From assembly GCA_000507305.1 (NCBI GenBank), contig DF241034.1:29023-93022 (forward strand): a stretch of 64,000 bases of DNA, in the 5' to 3' direction. This stretch comes from Breviolum minutum Mf 1.05b.01 (Eukaryota > Sar > Dinophyceae > Suessiales > Symbiodiniaceae). A program made the position numbers and the translations under genes. Shown here one piece after another: positions 1-10,600 of the stretch. Numbering within the stretch: the stretch's first letter is position 1; each line of letters begins with the position of its first letter. A model generated the notes under the pieces. The model saw only the letters and a program-made list of their open reading frames with translations, was not told the origin of the DNA and searched no databases.

Positions 1-250
1 CCCTACCATAACACTCTAGAATGGCACCCTGCAATGGCACCACGTCCACTCCCTCCTCCCCCCCACCATAGCACAATACAATGGCAATGGCACTCAGCAA
101 TGGCACGCCCACTCCCCCAAAGTTGGTCTTCACCCTCTCCCCCAACCATACCACACTACAATGGCACCCTACGATGGCACCCAGCAATGGCAGCACGCCC
201 ACTGCACCCTGCAATGGTACGCTGGGTGCCACGTCCAATCCGCCAAAGTG
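1..250. repeat. Degenerate AATGGCACCC-type tandem repeat
   Basis: The first 250 bases contain many imperfect copies of an AATGGCACC-like word mixed with CCACTCCC tracts. Short open frames here are repeats of Met-Ala/Trp-His and show no domain. No gene is seen from here to about 770. Confidence 0.6.
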
Positions 251-816
251 GTTCGTCGGCCTCCCCCCCCTATTGGAAGTAAGAACCCCTATAGCTATCG
301 CTATCTGGGGAAAAAAGAATCATCAAATCCAAACCCTTCAAAAATCCCATCCAAACTTTTAGGTTTTTTTTTACAGTACACACTGTCAGAGCCTAGGGAG
401 GGAACATCCCTTTCAATGCAAGTGGGCAGGTAGTTACCATTCCCCTTCTGTTGTTGTCATTGTTTCTCTTTTGTAAACTCCGGGAGGTTCTTCAAAATTC
501 TTCTCTGCTTGAGTAAACACCTGTTTTTTCGTTTCAACACTTGCCGTTCTTTTTGTGTGGTTCTGTTGCTTTTCTTCCATTTTCTCTTTGGTTCCTTACT
601 TGGCGAACTCTTGGGACAGCATGTTTTACAAAACCCTTGAAAGACAAATTTGAAAAGAGACCAACGCAGCAAAAGAACCTGGCTTTGATGTTGTTGTGGT
701 TGTGCCCAAAGTCACTTGCAAAGTATTGAGATTCTCCTGTCAGACTGTCACCGCTTCTTTTTGTTCACTCAATGCTGCACCTCCTGATTGTCTTGTATGT
801 GTCAACTGACGCCCAG

Positions 817-905
817 CGAGATCTCTCTGTGGTCATGGAACATTGGGTCACAGAGACACGACTTGAAGAAAAAGTGAGAAGAGACAAAGCAGAAGAGAGG
901 AAAAG
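817..905 (+). CDS. Exon-like segment, charged helix, unknown
   Basis: After an AG acceptor-like site the plus strand reads RDLSVVMEHWVTETRLEEK and then a Lys/Arg/Glu-rich run (KVRRDKAEERKRG), a helical and charged composition unlike the surrounding noise. No partner exon or family is recognised, and the reading runs into a family A repeat at about 956. It may be a real exon or chance. Confidence 0.25.
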
Positions 906-955
906 AGGATATTTGAAAGGGAAAATAAGAAGAAAGAATAGATACAGTAATATAA

Positions 956-1054
956 CTGGGTGTTGGTTTCAATTATTTTTTATTTTTCCTCCTATTTGTG
1001 GAAATCATCCAATTTGACTAATATTTTTTCAAAGGGGTTGAAACCACCACCTAG
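956..1054. mobile_element. MITE-like element, family A copy 1
   Basis: Ends CTGGGTGTTGGTTTCAA and TTGAAACCACCACCTAG are imperfect inverted repeats. The interior shares the family word ATCCAATTTGACTAATATTTTT with other copies in this window. Confidence 0.65.
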
Positions 1055-1268
1055 ATAGTTATATATTATATAAGTTATATATGAGAGAAACATCTTTGTT
1101 ATGTTTCTACCACAAGAATGAGAACCAGAATCTCTTTGGTCACGTATACGACCTCCGAGGTGCTTGGGATGAGGCCGGGGAAAAGTTGTGAGGTGAAACT
1201 TCCCCCCGAGGATTCCCGGATCCAAGTGGCCCATTTTTTGTTCGGGGTGATTGAGATATTATCTTAGG

Positions 1269-1406
1269 GCCCTACTTGGATGTCGCAGAAAGTTAGTAAA
1301 TGGTTAGGATCAGTGGGTTATAACCTACTTATAGATGGGGTATATTGGGGTTATAACCCACGGATCCTAACCATTTACTAGCTTCCTGGGACATCCAAGT
1401 AGGGCA
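1269..1406. repeat. Long near-perfect hairpin, 58-nt arms
   Basis: The arm at 1269-1326 (CCCTACTTGGATGTC, then TAGTAAATGGTTAGGATC, then GTGGGTTATAACC) is repeated inverted at 1349-1406, with mismatches mainly in one 9-base patch and a 22-base loop. The conserved outer ends suggest a non-autonomous foldback transposon. Confidence 0.75.
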
Positions 1407-1663
1407 TGCCGAAAAACGGATCTGTGAACTCAGTGGATAAATAATCTATTTGGATGTTTATGAACCGGGGGGTTCTCCTATGAAAAACCTTGATGATCCA
1501 GTTTTTTTGAGTGTAGGCCGGCAGGGCCCTTGGGTTGATATTGGTGATGTTTTGTTGACAGTTTTCGATTCGCAAGGGCTACAATTCCAGTATGGATATG
1601 CCAGCCTGGGAGGAGGCTGTCCGACATCCAACCCGTGAAAAAGGTGGCTGGTAGGAGATATCT

Positions 1664-1773
1664 TACTCCCCCGGAAAACTAACGAATTTCCCCTGAAGAT
1701 CAATGGTTGGTTCAGATGTATTTCCTATTGAAATAGTCCGTTTTGAGTGGACATGTTAGTTTTCGGGAGTGTA
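1664..1773. mobile_element. MITE-like element, family B copy 1
   Basis: Starts TACTCCCCCGGAAAACTAAC and ends GTTAGTTTTCGGGAGTGTA, the family B inverted ends, with the ATCAATGGTTGG interior word. Confidence 0.65.
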
Positions 1774-2019
1774 GTTCCCAGTATAGGATTGTAGTGTGTG
1801 ATAGATTGGAATTCTGTTGTCCAAAAATCAATCAAAATCACTTACGCCGGTTTTGACATGTGGAAGTCCAATGAAGACAAATCTACTGAGACTGTGAAGC
1901 ATTTGAAACAACACGACGGAGCCAATGTGTAGACATGAAAATCGTGCCAGAATGGCAGTTTGCTCCGTGCCGTTGGAATGGAGATGCAAATTAAATCGGT
2001 AGAGTGGATCTAGATCGAT

Positions 2020-2127
2020 TACACCCTGGAAAACTAATATGACTCAATATGATAATCGAATACCAACCATTTCAAGATGTAGTTCGTATTGGTGATTTTC
2101 CATTGCCATGTTAGTTTTTGGGTGGGT
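2020..2127. mobile_element. MITE-like element, family B copy 2
   Basis: Left end TACACCCTGGAAAACTAAT and right end CATGTTAGTTTTTGGGTG are inverted. The inner ATTGCCATG word is shared with copies near 18.2 and 33.0 kb. Confidence 0.55.
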
Positions 2128-2797
2128 TGTTATGATTATCTATTGGACACTTAATAATTACAAGTTGCTTGCGGCTCTTCATTGTTACGACGCTGGTGCC
2201 AGACATCCTTTGTGGACAGAACGTATCCTCAACAAGGCTGGGGGGTTCAAGTGGAGCATTTGCCAGGCGATAGCCATTGAAAGGTCATTTTTATTGTCAA
2301 GCTAGCGCTAGCTCATATAGCCCACCCTCTAATAGAATGTGGAATTTTTGAAGAAACCTCACAAGGAACCTGTTGGAAAAATTCGAGCTCTAACTTGGAA
2401 ATTTGGGCCTGTTTCAAGCCCTAAATTTGGAAGTTGTGAGATTATTTGCTTCATACCAGGATATGCTTATAGACTCATAGAGTTGATACAGAAAAGCTTC
2501 AACGATTCTCAGTGGCTCTTTTCACGAGGTCAATGGCCTTTGCTGAGCACTCCTGGACCTCAAATGCAGGACACGGTTGTTGGTAGTTCACCTTGTTCAC
2601 CTTGCCTGAAAATCTACTTGGAGGGCAGATGCTTCTATAGATGGTTCGAACGGCATATTCTTGGAATACCTGGAAACTCTAGGGCCTCTAGGGGAAAAAA
2701 CAAGGGTGCGATAAGTTGTTTAGGTTTTGAGGGGGATGCAAAATCAGAAGCCTGTTGCAGGAGGGCTCATTGTACTCACATGAGAAGCTCTATTTGA
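2108..2797 (+). CDS. Possible coding remnant, unrecognised
   Basis: Two plus-strand open stretches lie here. At about 2160-2285 the reading includes LLAALHCYDAGARHPLWTER and KAGGFKWSICQAIAIER. At 2339-2797 an open frame of about 152 codons has mixed composition and no low-complexity bias. No motif or family was recognised. They could be exons, a decayed mobile-element gene or chance open frames. Confidence 0.2.
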
Positions 2798-2827
2798 GCA
2801 ACCACGATGGGATTCTCAGGGTTTTTG

Positions 2828-4555
2828 TTGGGGGGGATGGGCTCATTTAGGATCCGCAGGCGGAACTGATTTTGGGTGCCCTATGGACTGTAAAAATGAC
2901 CAACTTTCGACCCACATCGGATTGCGCAAAGGATCTTAACCGTTTCCTGAACTGTTGTTGTGAATTGTTTAGTACAAAAGCCTTCATATTTTTGTGAAAA
3001 ATGGGATGGTGAATTGTAGTTCGTCAAAACTACTGGTACCAATGGTTGGGAGGTATGAAATCGTCCATTGCGGGGAATCCCGTGTTCAATCAATCAGTAC
3101 AGACGGCGCCCCACGCTGTAAAGATCTGTAAAGTGAACAGTGCTCTGGCGGAAACTGCTCATGTTAAACCACTGAAAATCGGTACAAGAACTGAAAACTT
3201 CATGACTCATGACGAAACAATATGAAAAAAGAGGTAACAGCAGAACGTGTAGATGCACATGTACATATTGGATGCTCTTGAGTTGCCTTTCAATAATGCT
3301 CAGTATTCATTTTGTCTATCAAAATGTTGGTGGGATCCCTGCACACCTTGCGTAACTGCAGACACTTGAAGTCCGGTTTGCAGACACCTCAAGATGCCAG
3401 TATAGTTTCTGTAGTAAAGAGAGTGTGAAAAGTGTTCTAGCAACAAAGAGAAGGGAGCAAAAACAGCAACACATCAATGTAGAGTTTCCAATGATTTATA
3501 GATACATTTCACATCATTTCACATCTTTTCGAAAGCTATGTTGCACCAAACTGACATCGAAGCCAGCCAAAAGTTGTCAAGGACCCTGTGGAGCAAGCCT
3601 GCCAGCCAGAGGCACTTTAAGTTTGTCCATAATAATTTTATGAAACAGCAAAATACCTTCCTGGAGTCCCTCATCCCCACAAAAGTCAGACTGGAGATTG
3701 TCTCAGACGATGAGAAAATGAACCTCAGTTCCAAGTCAGCTCTTGATGGACATGTCTTAATGTTTGACTTGGGAAGGCTATGCTGCCGATGCTCATGACA
3801 GGCACTAGATCCACAGGCGAAACCGTTTCGGAATTTCGTCTGGGTCCAGATGAGAAGAAATATGTGTTCCAGTGTCTACGGGGGATTGAATCTGTGTATA
3901 GAAGTATATCTATATACACTTTATATCACGTTATCATAAATTTATATATTATATGTGTGTGTAGCTTTATACACTGTATGAACACGATGTAACAAGCAGA
4001 GGGTTTACCACATTAGGATACACTAGGTTTCACCTTTGAATTTTTGGAGTCTCTCATATACACACAGATAGCTTCAAAATCCTCGTGGCACTGGAACTTT
4101 TGATTTGATCAAAGTGTATACTTGGGGCTTTCTCCATGCTCCTTCAATTGTTTGCTGATGGAGTTTTTGATGTATATAATTTCATTGAAGTTGTACCAAT
4201 ATGGCTTGCACCCATAGAAAACCGAGGAATAAATCAATAGCTGTTTCTGGTAGGCTTATATACCACTTATATATTGCCAATTGGATGATTATATGATATG
4301 CTACCTACCACCTATGAAGGGAACCAGGAAACTCCATTGGTAAAAATGTTCCTTTTCTCTTCAACCACTGGCGTTTTTCGAAAAAGTCGCCGCGACCCAG
4401 TAGTTTTTTGTGCGAACAAAAATCTTCAGCTTGGATATTCGTGACCTAAAAAATCCCGGCATACATCAGAATCTTTGAAACAAATGAAGAGATTCTGTCG
4501 AGGTCTAAGATTTATGAAGAAATCCTGGGTCACAGAACATCAAGCCACAACAAAT
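2828..4555. other. No gene recognised
   Basis: AT-rich sequence with TATATA runs near 3900-3960. Short open frames on both strands lack motifs and convincing splice-site context, and no repeat family end was recognised. Confidence 0.4.
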
Positions 4556-4559
4556 CTAT

Positions 4560-4657
4560 ATAGGTGGTGGTTTCAAAGATTTTTTATTTTCACCCCTATT
4601 TGGGGAAATGATCCAATTTGACTAATATTTTTAAATTGGGTTGAAACCACCAACTAG
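4560..4657. mobile_element. MITE-like element, family A copy 2
   Basis: Near-consensus copy: left end GGTGGTGGTTTCAAAG, interior CACCCCTATTTGGGGAAATG and ATCCAATTTGACTAATATTT, right end TTGAAACCACCAACTAG. Confidence 0.75.
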
Positions 4658-5461
4658 AAATAGATGTAAATTCCACTCGTTTTCTGTGCTTCACCGGTGC
4701 TGAAAAATGTAGCGCGACTGTCCAAACCCCCAGGTGCTGAAACGTCGGAAGTCCAACAAGCTTCAAACCTCATGACAACAGGCAGCTGCTCTTCCAGCCG
4801 GGTGGTGGATAGGGATCAGTTTCTGTTTTAGAAAAGATAGAATATGAATATTTGTAAAATACCAGTGAAATCAACTACTTGGACAAAAGGTTGGGATGCC
4901 AAGATGTTTTTGCAAAAATTCTTCAAATTTTTGTTGACCAGTGAATTGTTTGATGGTTCCTTTGGATGTTCTCAATTTGCGTCAGCTGCTGAGAGTTTCA
5001 TTTTTTTTTGGACCCCTACTGCGTCCAGAATTAATTCCTGCAAATTAATGAAAAAAAATGCAAATTAATTGGAGAGGTGGGGAGTCTATGAAATATGATT
5101 GAATTTCATCATGTTTGGAAAGAGCCAAAACCGACTAAGTGCCATGTTTCTGAAATTGTTTGGTTTCTTGACTTGTGGTTGCCAATTGAGATTGATTATA
5201 AAAGAATGATTCGCTGCATTTTTCATTCTCCATTGTTCAAACAGACTGGGCGTCATGACCAAATGAATTTCAACATACCTACTTTTCCAGTACCTTGGAT
5301 TCATTTGGTTTTAGGAAAATCCCACCCGAAAAAGGCATGGGGCGATTTGCCAAGTTGGGCATCCCATAGGATGACCCTACTGCCAGGGCTTGATGGATCT
5401 CTTCTTCTTTGGGCTGTCCGAACCTCGGTTTTCACTGCTGCCCGGCTCTTGAAGAGATGAA

Positions 5462-5580
5462 GTTTGTTGAATGGAACAAATCCGGCAAACTCACTCACCA
5501 GTTGATATGGTAAATATCCCATTATTTACGAGGTTTCATACATGTCAGGTGGTTGTTTGAGATTTCTTCCATCAACAGTA
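5462..5580. mobile_element. MITE-like element, family C copy 1
   Basis: Right end TTTCTTCCATCAACAGTA is intact. The left end (GTTTGTTGAATGGAACAAAT) is a diverged inverted match. The interior has CACCAGTTGATATGG and CCCATTATTTAC typical of the family. Confidence 0.6.
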
Positions 5581-5656
5581 CCACCCAAACATCAGGAAAC
5601 AGATCCAGTTGTACTGCCCCTTCGTTTTTTCTTTCGAAAAACCAGACGATTTCCAG

Positions 5657-6033
5657 GTACCTGTGCAGGCTCCGGCCGCGGTACCGCAGACGGGAATCAT
5701 AGAACACATGCCTTCCGAAATGAGACTTGGCAACCAAAAGAACACGGATTGCTTGAGTACTCGATTGCTTGCTCCGGGATAACTTGGATCACTATATTAG
5801 TCATTCCTTCAGGCTCAGATTTTTTTTGGGGAACGGCAAGTGACACTTGAAAGTTCAGTGGGTGTTTGTTCAATCCATTGGATTTTTGTCGTTTCGTTTT
5901 GTTTTCACATGGGGGTTTTGTGCTTTCATCTCAGGACTTATGCCAATGGGCACCCCAATGGAACGCAGCAGCCTGAGGATGACACATGCGGACCCACCAG
6001 ATTTGTTGAGTTTATGACAGCTTACAGAAAAAA
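5657..6033 (+). CDS. Two-exon gene fragment, unknown protein
   Basis: Two exon-like stretches join in phase. The first, 5657-5766, follows TTCCAG and reads VPVQAPAAVPQTGIIEHMPS onward for 36 codons plus two bases, ending at a GC donor. The second, 5935-6033, follows CTCAG and reads TYANGHPNGTQQPEDDTC then GPTRFVEFMTAYRKK. The junction restores a Leu codon with no stop. No family was recognised. The fragment lies upstream of the CK1-like kinase on the same strand and could be its distant 5' part or a separate gene. Coding nature is inferred from composition and phase. Confidence 0.4.
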
Positions 6034-6174
6034 GCAATATATGTGTATATACATTTATGTGTGAAAATTGGGAGTTGGCTACTTCATTTTCATTGGTATT
6101 TTTTTAGGTTAATTCATGAAATTTCAGGAAGGTCACGAAGTTGATCAAAGTTGGTTAATGAATGAACTAGCCAT

Positions 6175-6283
6175 AGGTGTTTCCAAAAATAGGGAAACAC
6201 CCCAAAATGGATGGTTTATATTGGAAAACCCTATTAAAATGGATGATTTGGGGGGAAAACCCCACTGTTTTCGGAAACATCCC
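6175..6283. mobile_element. Small inverted-repeat element, family F
   Basis: GGTGTTTCCAAAAATAGGG at the left and TTTTCGGAAACATCC at the right are inverted. The middle repeats AAAATGGATG twice. Only one copy was seen. Confidence 0.5.
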
Positions 6284-6417
6284 CATCCACTTCTGACCTT
6301 TCGGTTCGTGTATTTCATTTACACGAAATCATCGAGGCAGATGTGGCTGGCTGTGATCGCCGGCTGACTGGCCAGGCGTGAAAAATGCCGAGCCGAATGG
6401 GAATCTCCAGAATCATT

Positions 6418-6685
6418 GCTTGGAGGATCATCCCACGACGTACGTAAGTGGTTAGGATCGCCCCCATTTATACGCTGGCTGGTGGTTTCAAATATGTTTT
6501 AATGTTCACCCCTAAGATTGGGGAAGATGAACCCATTTTGAGGAGCATATTTTTCAACATGGGTTGGTTCAACCACCAACTAGATAAGCCATGAAAAGGC
6601 CATTTGGAAGGGGAACAACCCCAGTTAGAGGACTTACTGACCATGGTTGGTAACCACTTACAAGTCCTGGGATGATCCTCCAAGC
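6418..6685. mobile_element. MITE-like element, family D copy 1, with nested family A
   Basis: Ends GCTTGGAGGATCATCCCACG and TCCTGGGATGATCCTCCAAG are inverted repeats shared with the copy at 46,312-46,479. A complete family A element (6475-6583) sits inside, so A inserted after D. Confidence 0.7.
6475..6583. mobile_element. MITE-like element, family A copy 3 (nested in family D)
   Basis: Left end CTGGCTGGTGGTTTCAAATA, interior GATTGGGGAAGATGAACCC, right end GTTCAACCACCAACTAG. It interrupts the family D element at 6418-6685. Confidence 0.7.
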
Positions 6686-6843
6686 AGGTGATTTGGACCA
6701 TCTACGGCCTGATCTTTCCAATAACCTGATAAGATCAATGTCGTCATGACTGTGCCGATAGTAAAAGTCATCAATGGTAGAAAATATCTCATATGATATT
6801 TTTTTTTTCGCAGATGAGTTGCATGGTATGTTTTTCATCCTAG

Positions 6844-6940
6844 CAACGGCTTTTCACGGGCCAAGCAGTGAATGTACCGTATCTATTGGCTTGTTTTCCC
6901 GCAGCTACTACCACATCAAGGCTCCACTTGGGAGCTTCCA
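6844..6940 (+). CDS. Exon-like segment, unknown
   Basis: Following TCCTAG, the plus strand reads QRLFTGQAVNVPYLLACFPA then ATTTSRLHLGAS, open for 32 codons and ending at a possible GT donor. No family was recognised. It may belong to the gene at 5657-6033 or be chance. Confidence 0.25.
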
Positions 6941-7667
6941 GTGTCGGATCCTTCTGTTTCTGGAAGTGGATTTTTTGGCTGAATGTTTTTGTTGCAGCTT
7001 GGTTTTCATCCATTTTTTTTTAGCCACAAAAATCCTCCAGGCTTGGCAGTTCTGAAACGTTTTGATCCTGTAAAGTGGTAAAATAGCCCAAGGCTCTTTT
7101 CTGGTTGACTAGCAGAAACTTATTGGGTTTGATCCATCCATAAACACATCCATTTTGATTCACACTTCTCGACCGCACACACCCAGCATGTAGAATCAAA
7201 CACCAAGCAGATTTTTTTCGAATTTTTTGCGTGTTTTGCTTGGACCAAAAAAAAGGGCATCGCGGTTGGGAAAAGGTCGACCGATTTTCCACTGGGTTTG
7301 GCTACTGGATTGCCAGTAGTTTTTGACCCTGGAGCACATGTCCCTAGTGAAGTCCAGCTACACTACAGCTGCAGGAGTGTGCGATGTCAGCCATGAGAGT
7401 TCTCAATGAAGCAACCGGTTGTTGGTGAATAATGAAGAACATGTTTTTTTAAGGGTGAAGTTACATTGATCTGAGATGAAAATCGAAAATCCCCAGAAAG
7501 AGCAGTTTTTTTTTGCAGATGTTTGCTCCCAAAAATACATCAGGAAAATTCCAGAATTTTAGTGGTTGGTTTGCGGCTGACATCACATTCGCCCCATCTT
7601 TTCGTTTCAAGTGGCGGGAAATGTGGGAACGAACAGAAACGGAGAAAACTCCATCCATTTTTTCCAG

Positions 7668-10600
7668 GAGAAGAGGAGGAATCCGAAGAGGAGACCGAAG
7701 AAGAAGACCCAGAGGAGCAGCATGCTTTAAGACCTTGATTTTGGGCCTCGGGGGGGTGTGAGGTTAGTCGGCCCCCTTTATTCGTCGAGCGGAACTTTTG
7801 AAGATGGTTTTCCATTTTTCGTTTAGCGCTGTTGTCGAAACTTTTTGCGAGAATAGTGCTAAAAACCCCATGAATGGGGGACAATTTGGACTACCAGGTT
7901 TCCCCTTCATATCTTTTGAAATCAGAGGAGTCGGAAGCATCATCTATCCATCCTCCGCCACTGCCACGTTTGGTTCCAGACCCCAGTTGTTTGCATGGTT
8001 TTAGGGAGTTGGTGCTTTGAGTGCTGGAGTGAAAACCCAGGGAAAAGTGGAAAAGTGGAAAAGTAACAAGAACAACAACAACAACAACAACAACAACCAC
8101 AACCACAACCACAACCACAACCACAACCACAACCCCACAACGACAGCAACAGCAGCAACAACAACAACAACAACAACCACAACCACAACCACAACCACAA
8201 CCACAACCACAACCACAACAACCACAACAACAACAACAACAACAAGAAGAAGAAGAAGAAGAAGAAGTTCTTCTTCTTGACACAGATCCTTGGTCAGAAT
8301 TGCAGCTTTAAAATGGTGATTCAATGTCTTAAAAGGCAATTGTTGCAATGCTTCAATTCCCGTGTATCAAATACATGAGACACAAAATTCAAAGAGGACC
8401 CTTGGCATGGATATTACGTTCAATCAAAGGCAGACAAAATTTGACAAGTCACTTCACCAAGAAAACGACTGAGGTGGCAGATCGGTATCGACTGCAAGGG
8501 GAAATTGGCTCTGGATCCTACAGTGAGGTCTATCTTGGTGTGGATGAGCATTCAGGCCTGCATTTTTTCTTCAAACACAGTTGACCAGCTTGTTTTACTG
8601 CCTTGGCGTTGGGGTATCCCAAGCCATGGCTAGATATGTCTCAAAACCTCTTGAACTTTCCTTGGCAGGCGACAATGTTGCAGTGAAGGTTGACCTGGAC
8701 TCAGGGTTGTGGTTTTGGAGATTCATCATCACTTTTACTCCCCTAAAAAAAGCAACATTGAATCTGAAAAAAGGAGCTTTCCTTTTCAAATTCAGGTTCC
8801 ATGTTTGTTTTTGGGGGAGTGTATATAAACTCATATAAAAGTTGCATGGTTTTCTTTGAAAACTCTTGGGAGATTCGGATCAGATTCGTGAAGCTAAGGA
8901 GTGGCAGCTGGCCGAGAAGGGAAACAAGTTGTTGGGGGGCTTCAGATTTGTGACCGTTCAATGAAGTCAAATTCAAGTTGTGTCCCAACAAAGATGATCT
9001 GCAAAGGTGGTTTCAAATATGTTTTCTATATTTGGGGAAGATGAACCCATGTTGACAAGCATATTTTTCAAAGGAGTTGAAACCACCAACTAGAAAATGA
9101 TGGTAAACAAACATGATGTCAGAACAGACTGCTGTTTTTTCGCACTTTTTTGTGCAGCAGGGCATGCTTAGCATGCATACCCTCCAGGTTACCTAACATA
9201 TCTTCAAAGGCACTTGGGAAGATTTCTTGTTTCCTTTCCCATCCGTTTGGGGTCGGATAGGTGTGGTTTTAAACCTACCCATCACCGGAAGCCCCCGAGG
9301 CTGGGAGAAGGCAAATTCTATGAGGCTTTAGGGCTCCATAGTGGGGAGGCGCGCATGCCGGCCATGAGTTTGAATAGTTTCGGTGGAGTTGAGTGAACCT
9401 GTGGTGATTCCTGATGGATTCCTAGGCGCCACACATCAGCCACTTGGCCTTCAGAAAAGGATTTTTAAGAAAACAAGCACTAATAAGTGGTGACATGGTG
9501 CCAGCGAGCAGCTAGCATTTGATTGCCGACCTTTTTTTCTTGTTGTTTCCCAGCTTCGCTGTGTATGTTTCTTTCGAATCTCCCGCAAAAAAAAAACACG
9601 GTGATGTTCCACCAAAACGCCCTTTGACGCCACGAAACCCAGGATGGATTGGATCGCAGGGTGAATACAATTTCATGGTCATGGATTTGTTGGGTCCATC
9701 CTTGGATGCCTACTTCAAGCATTGCACCTCGGTTTTTTGAAAAAAAATCCATGGATAGCTATCCAGCCAGGCAGCCTAAGAAAATGATGTTTTGAACATG
9801 TTATAAAGATAAACTTGGGTGATTTACCTGCAGAATGTGTGTTGAAGTTGAAGTTGTGCCTTGTATTTTTTCCATCGAATATAATGTTGTTTTTTTGACG
9901 AAGTTGAACTGGATGTTTCGGAATCATTTGTTTGGGCCAGAAAAAAACTGCACCAAGGGAAAAGTTTCTGACTTCAAGATCCAACTGAATGATTTTTATC
10001 AGACTTCAGCTTTCACAGACGTACCTTCAAAACGTTGATCTCAGGTAAACGTTTCAGCCTCAAAACCATCCTGACATTGGCTGTGCAGCCACTTTGCAGC
10101 AAGGTTTTTAGATGTTTTTTTCGTAGAGATGGAAGTGATTTTGAAAGTGTTTGAGACTTAATAAGCGGGGTAGAATGAACCTGCCTTTACTTCACTGGTT
10201 TTTTGGGGGGAATACTTAGAATATGTCATTGGAAGAGTTCCGAAACTGTTGAAAATTATCTATAAACTTGAACTTAGTGGATGTCACGAATGTATTCAAG
10301 GATGATTATCATTATTGTTGTTGCTGTTCTTGTTTATTTCTTATATTCAATATTTTGTAAGTTAGAAGTGAGATCAACAGGATGGGTTTTTGTATTGGGA
10401 ATTATCTGCATTGCCTCACCCCCCCCGGATTCATGTGTGCAACTACCCAATAGAGATTTGGGTCTCTAGAAGAGACATGATTGCTTCTAGGCTTGAAGAA
10501 TCGCTGAATAAACTGGCAGATAAAATACAAAAATAGATGTTTTCAAATGCTGCAAAAACGACACTGCTTTGTTCAAAACAGCCAGGGTGTTTGAATCATT

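Noticed and set aside
7891..8348. Poly-Cys/Val/Leu minus-strand and poly-Asn plus-strand open frames
   Set aside because: They are alternative frames of the AAC/CCACAA microsatellite; only the Thr/Gln/Pro/Glu frame joins kinase exons in phase.
8939..9307. Introner-like element making whole introns
   Set aside because: The MITE-like ends do not coincide with intron borders in the introns examined; elements sit inside introns rather than forming them.
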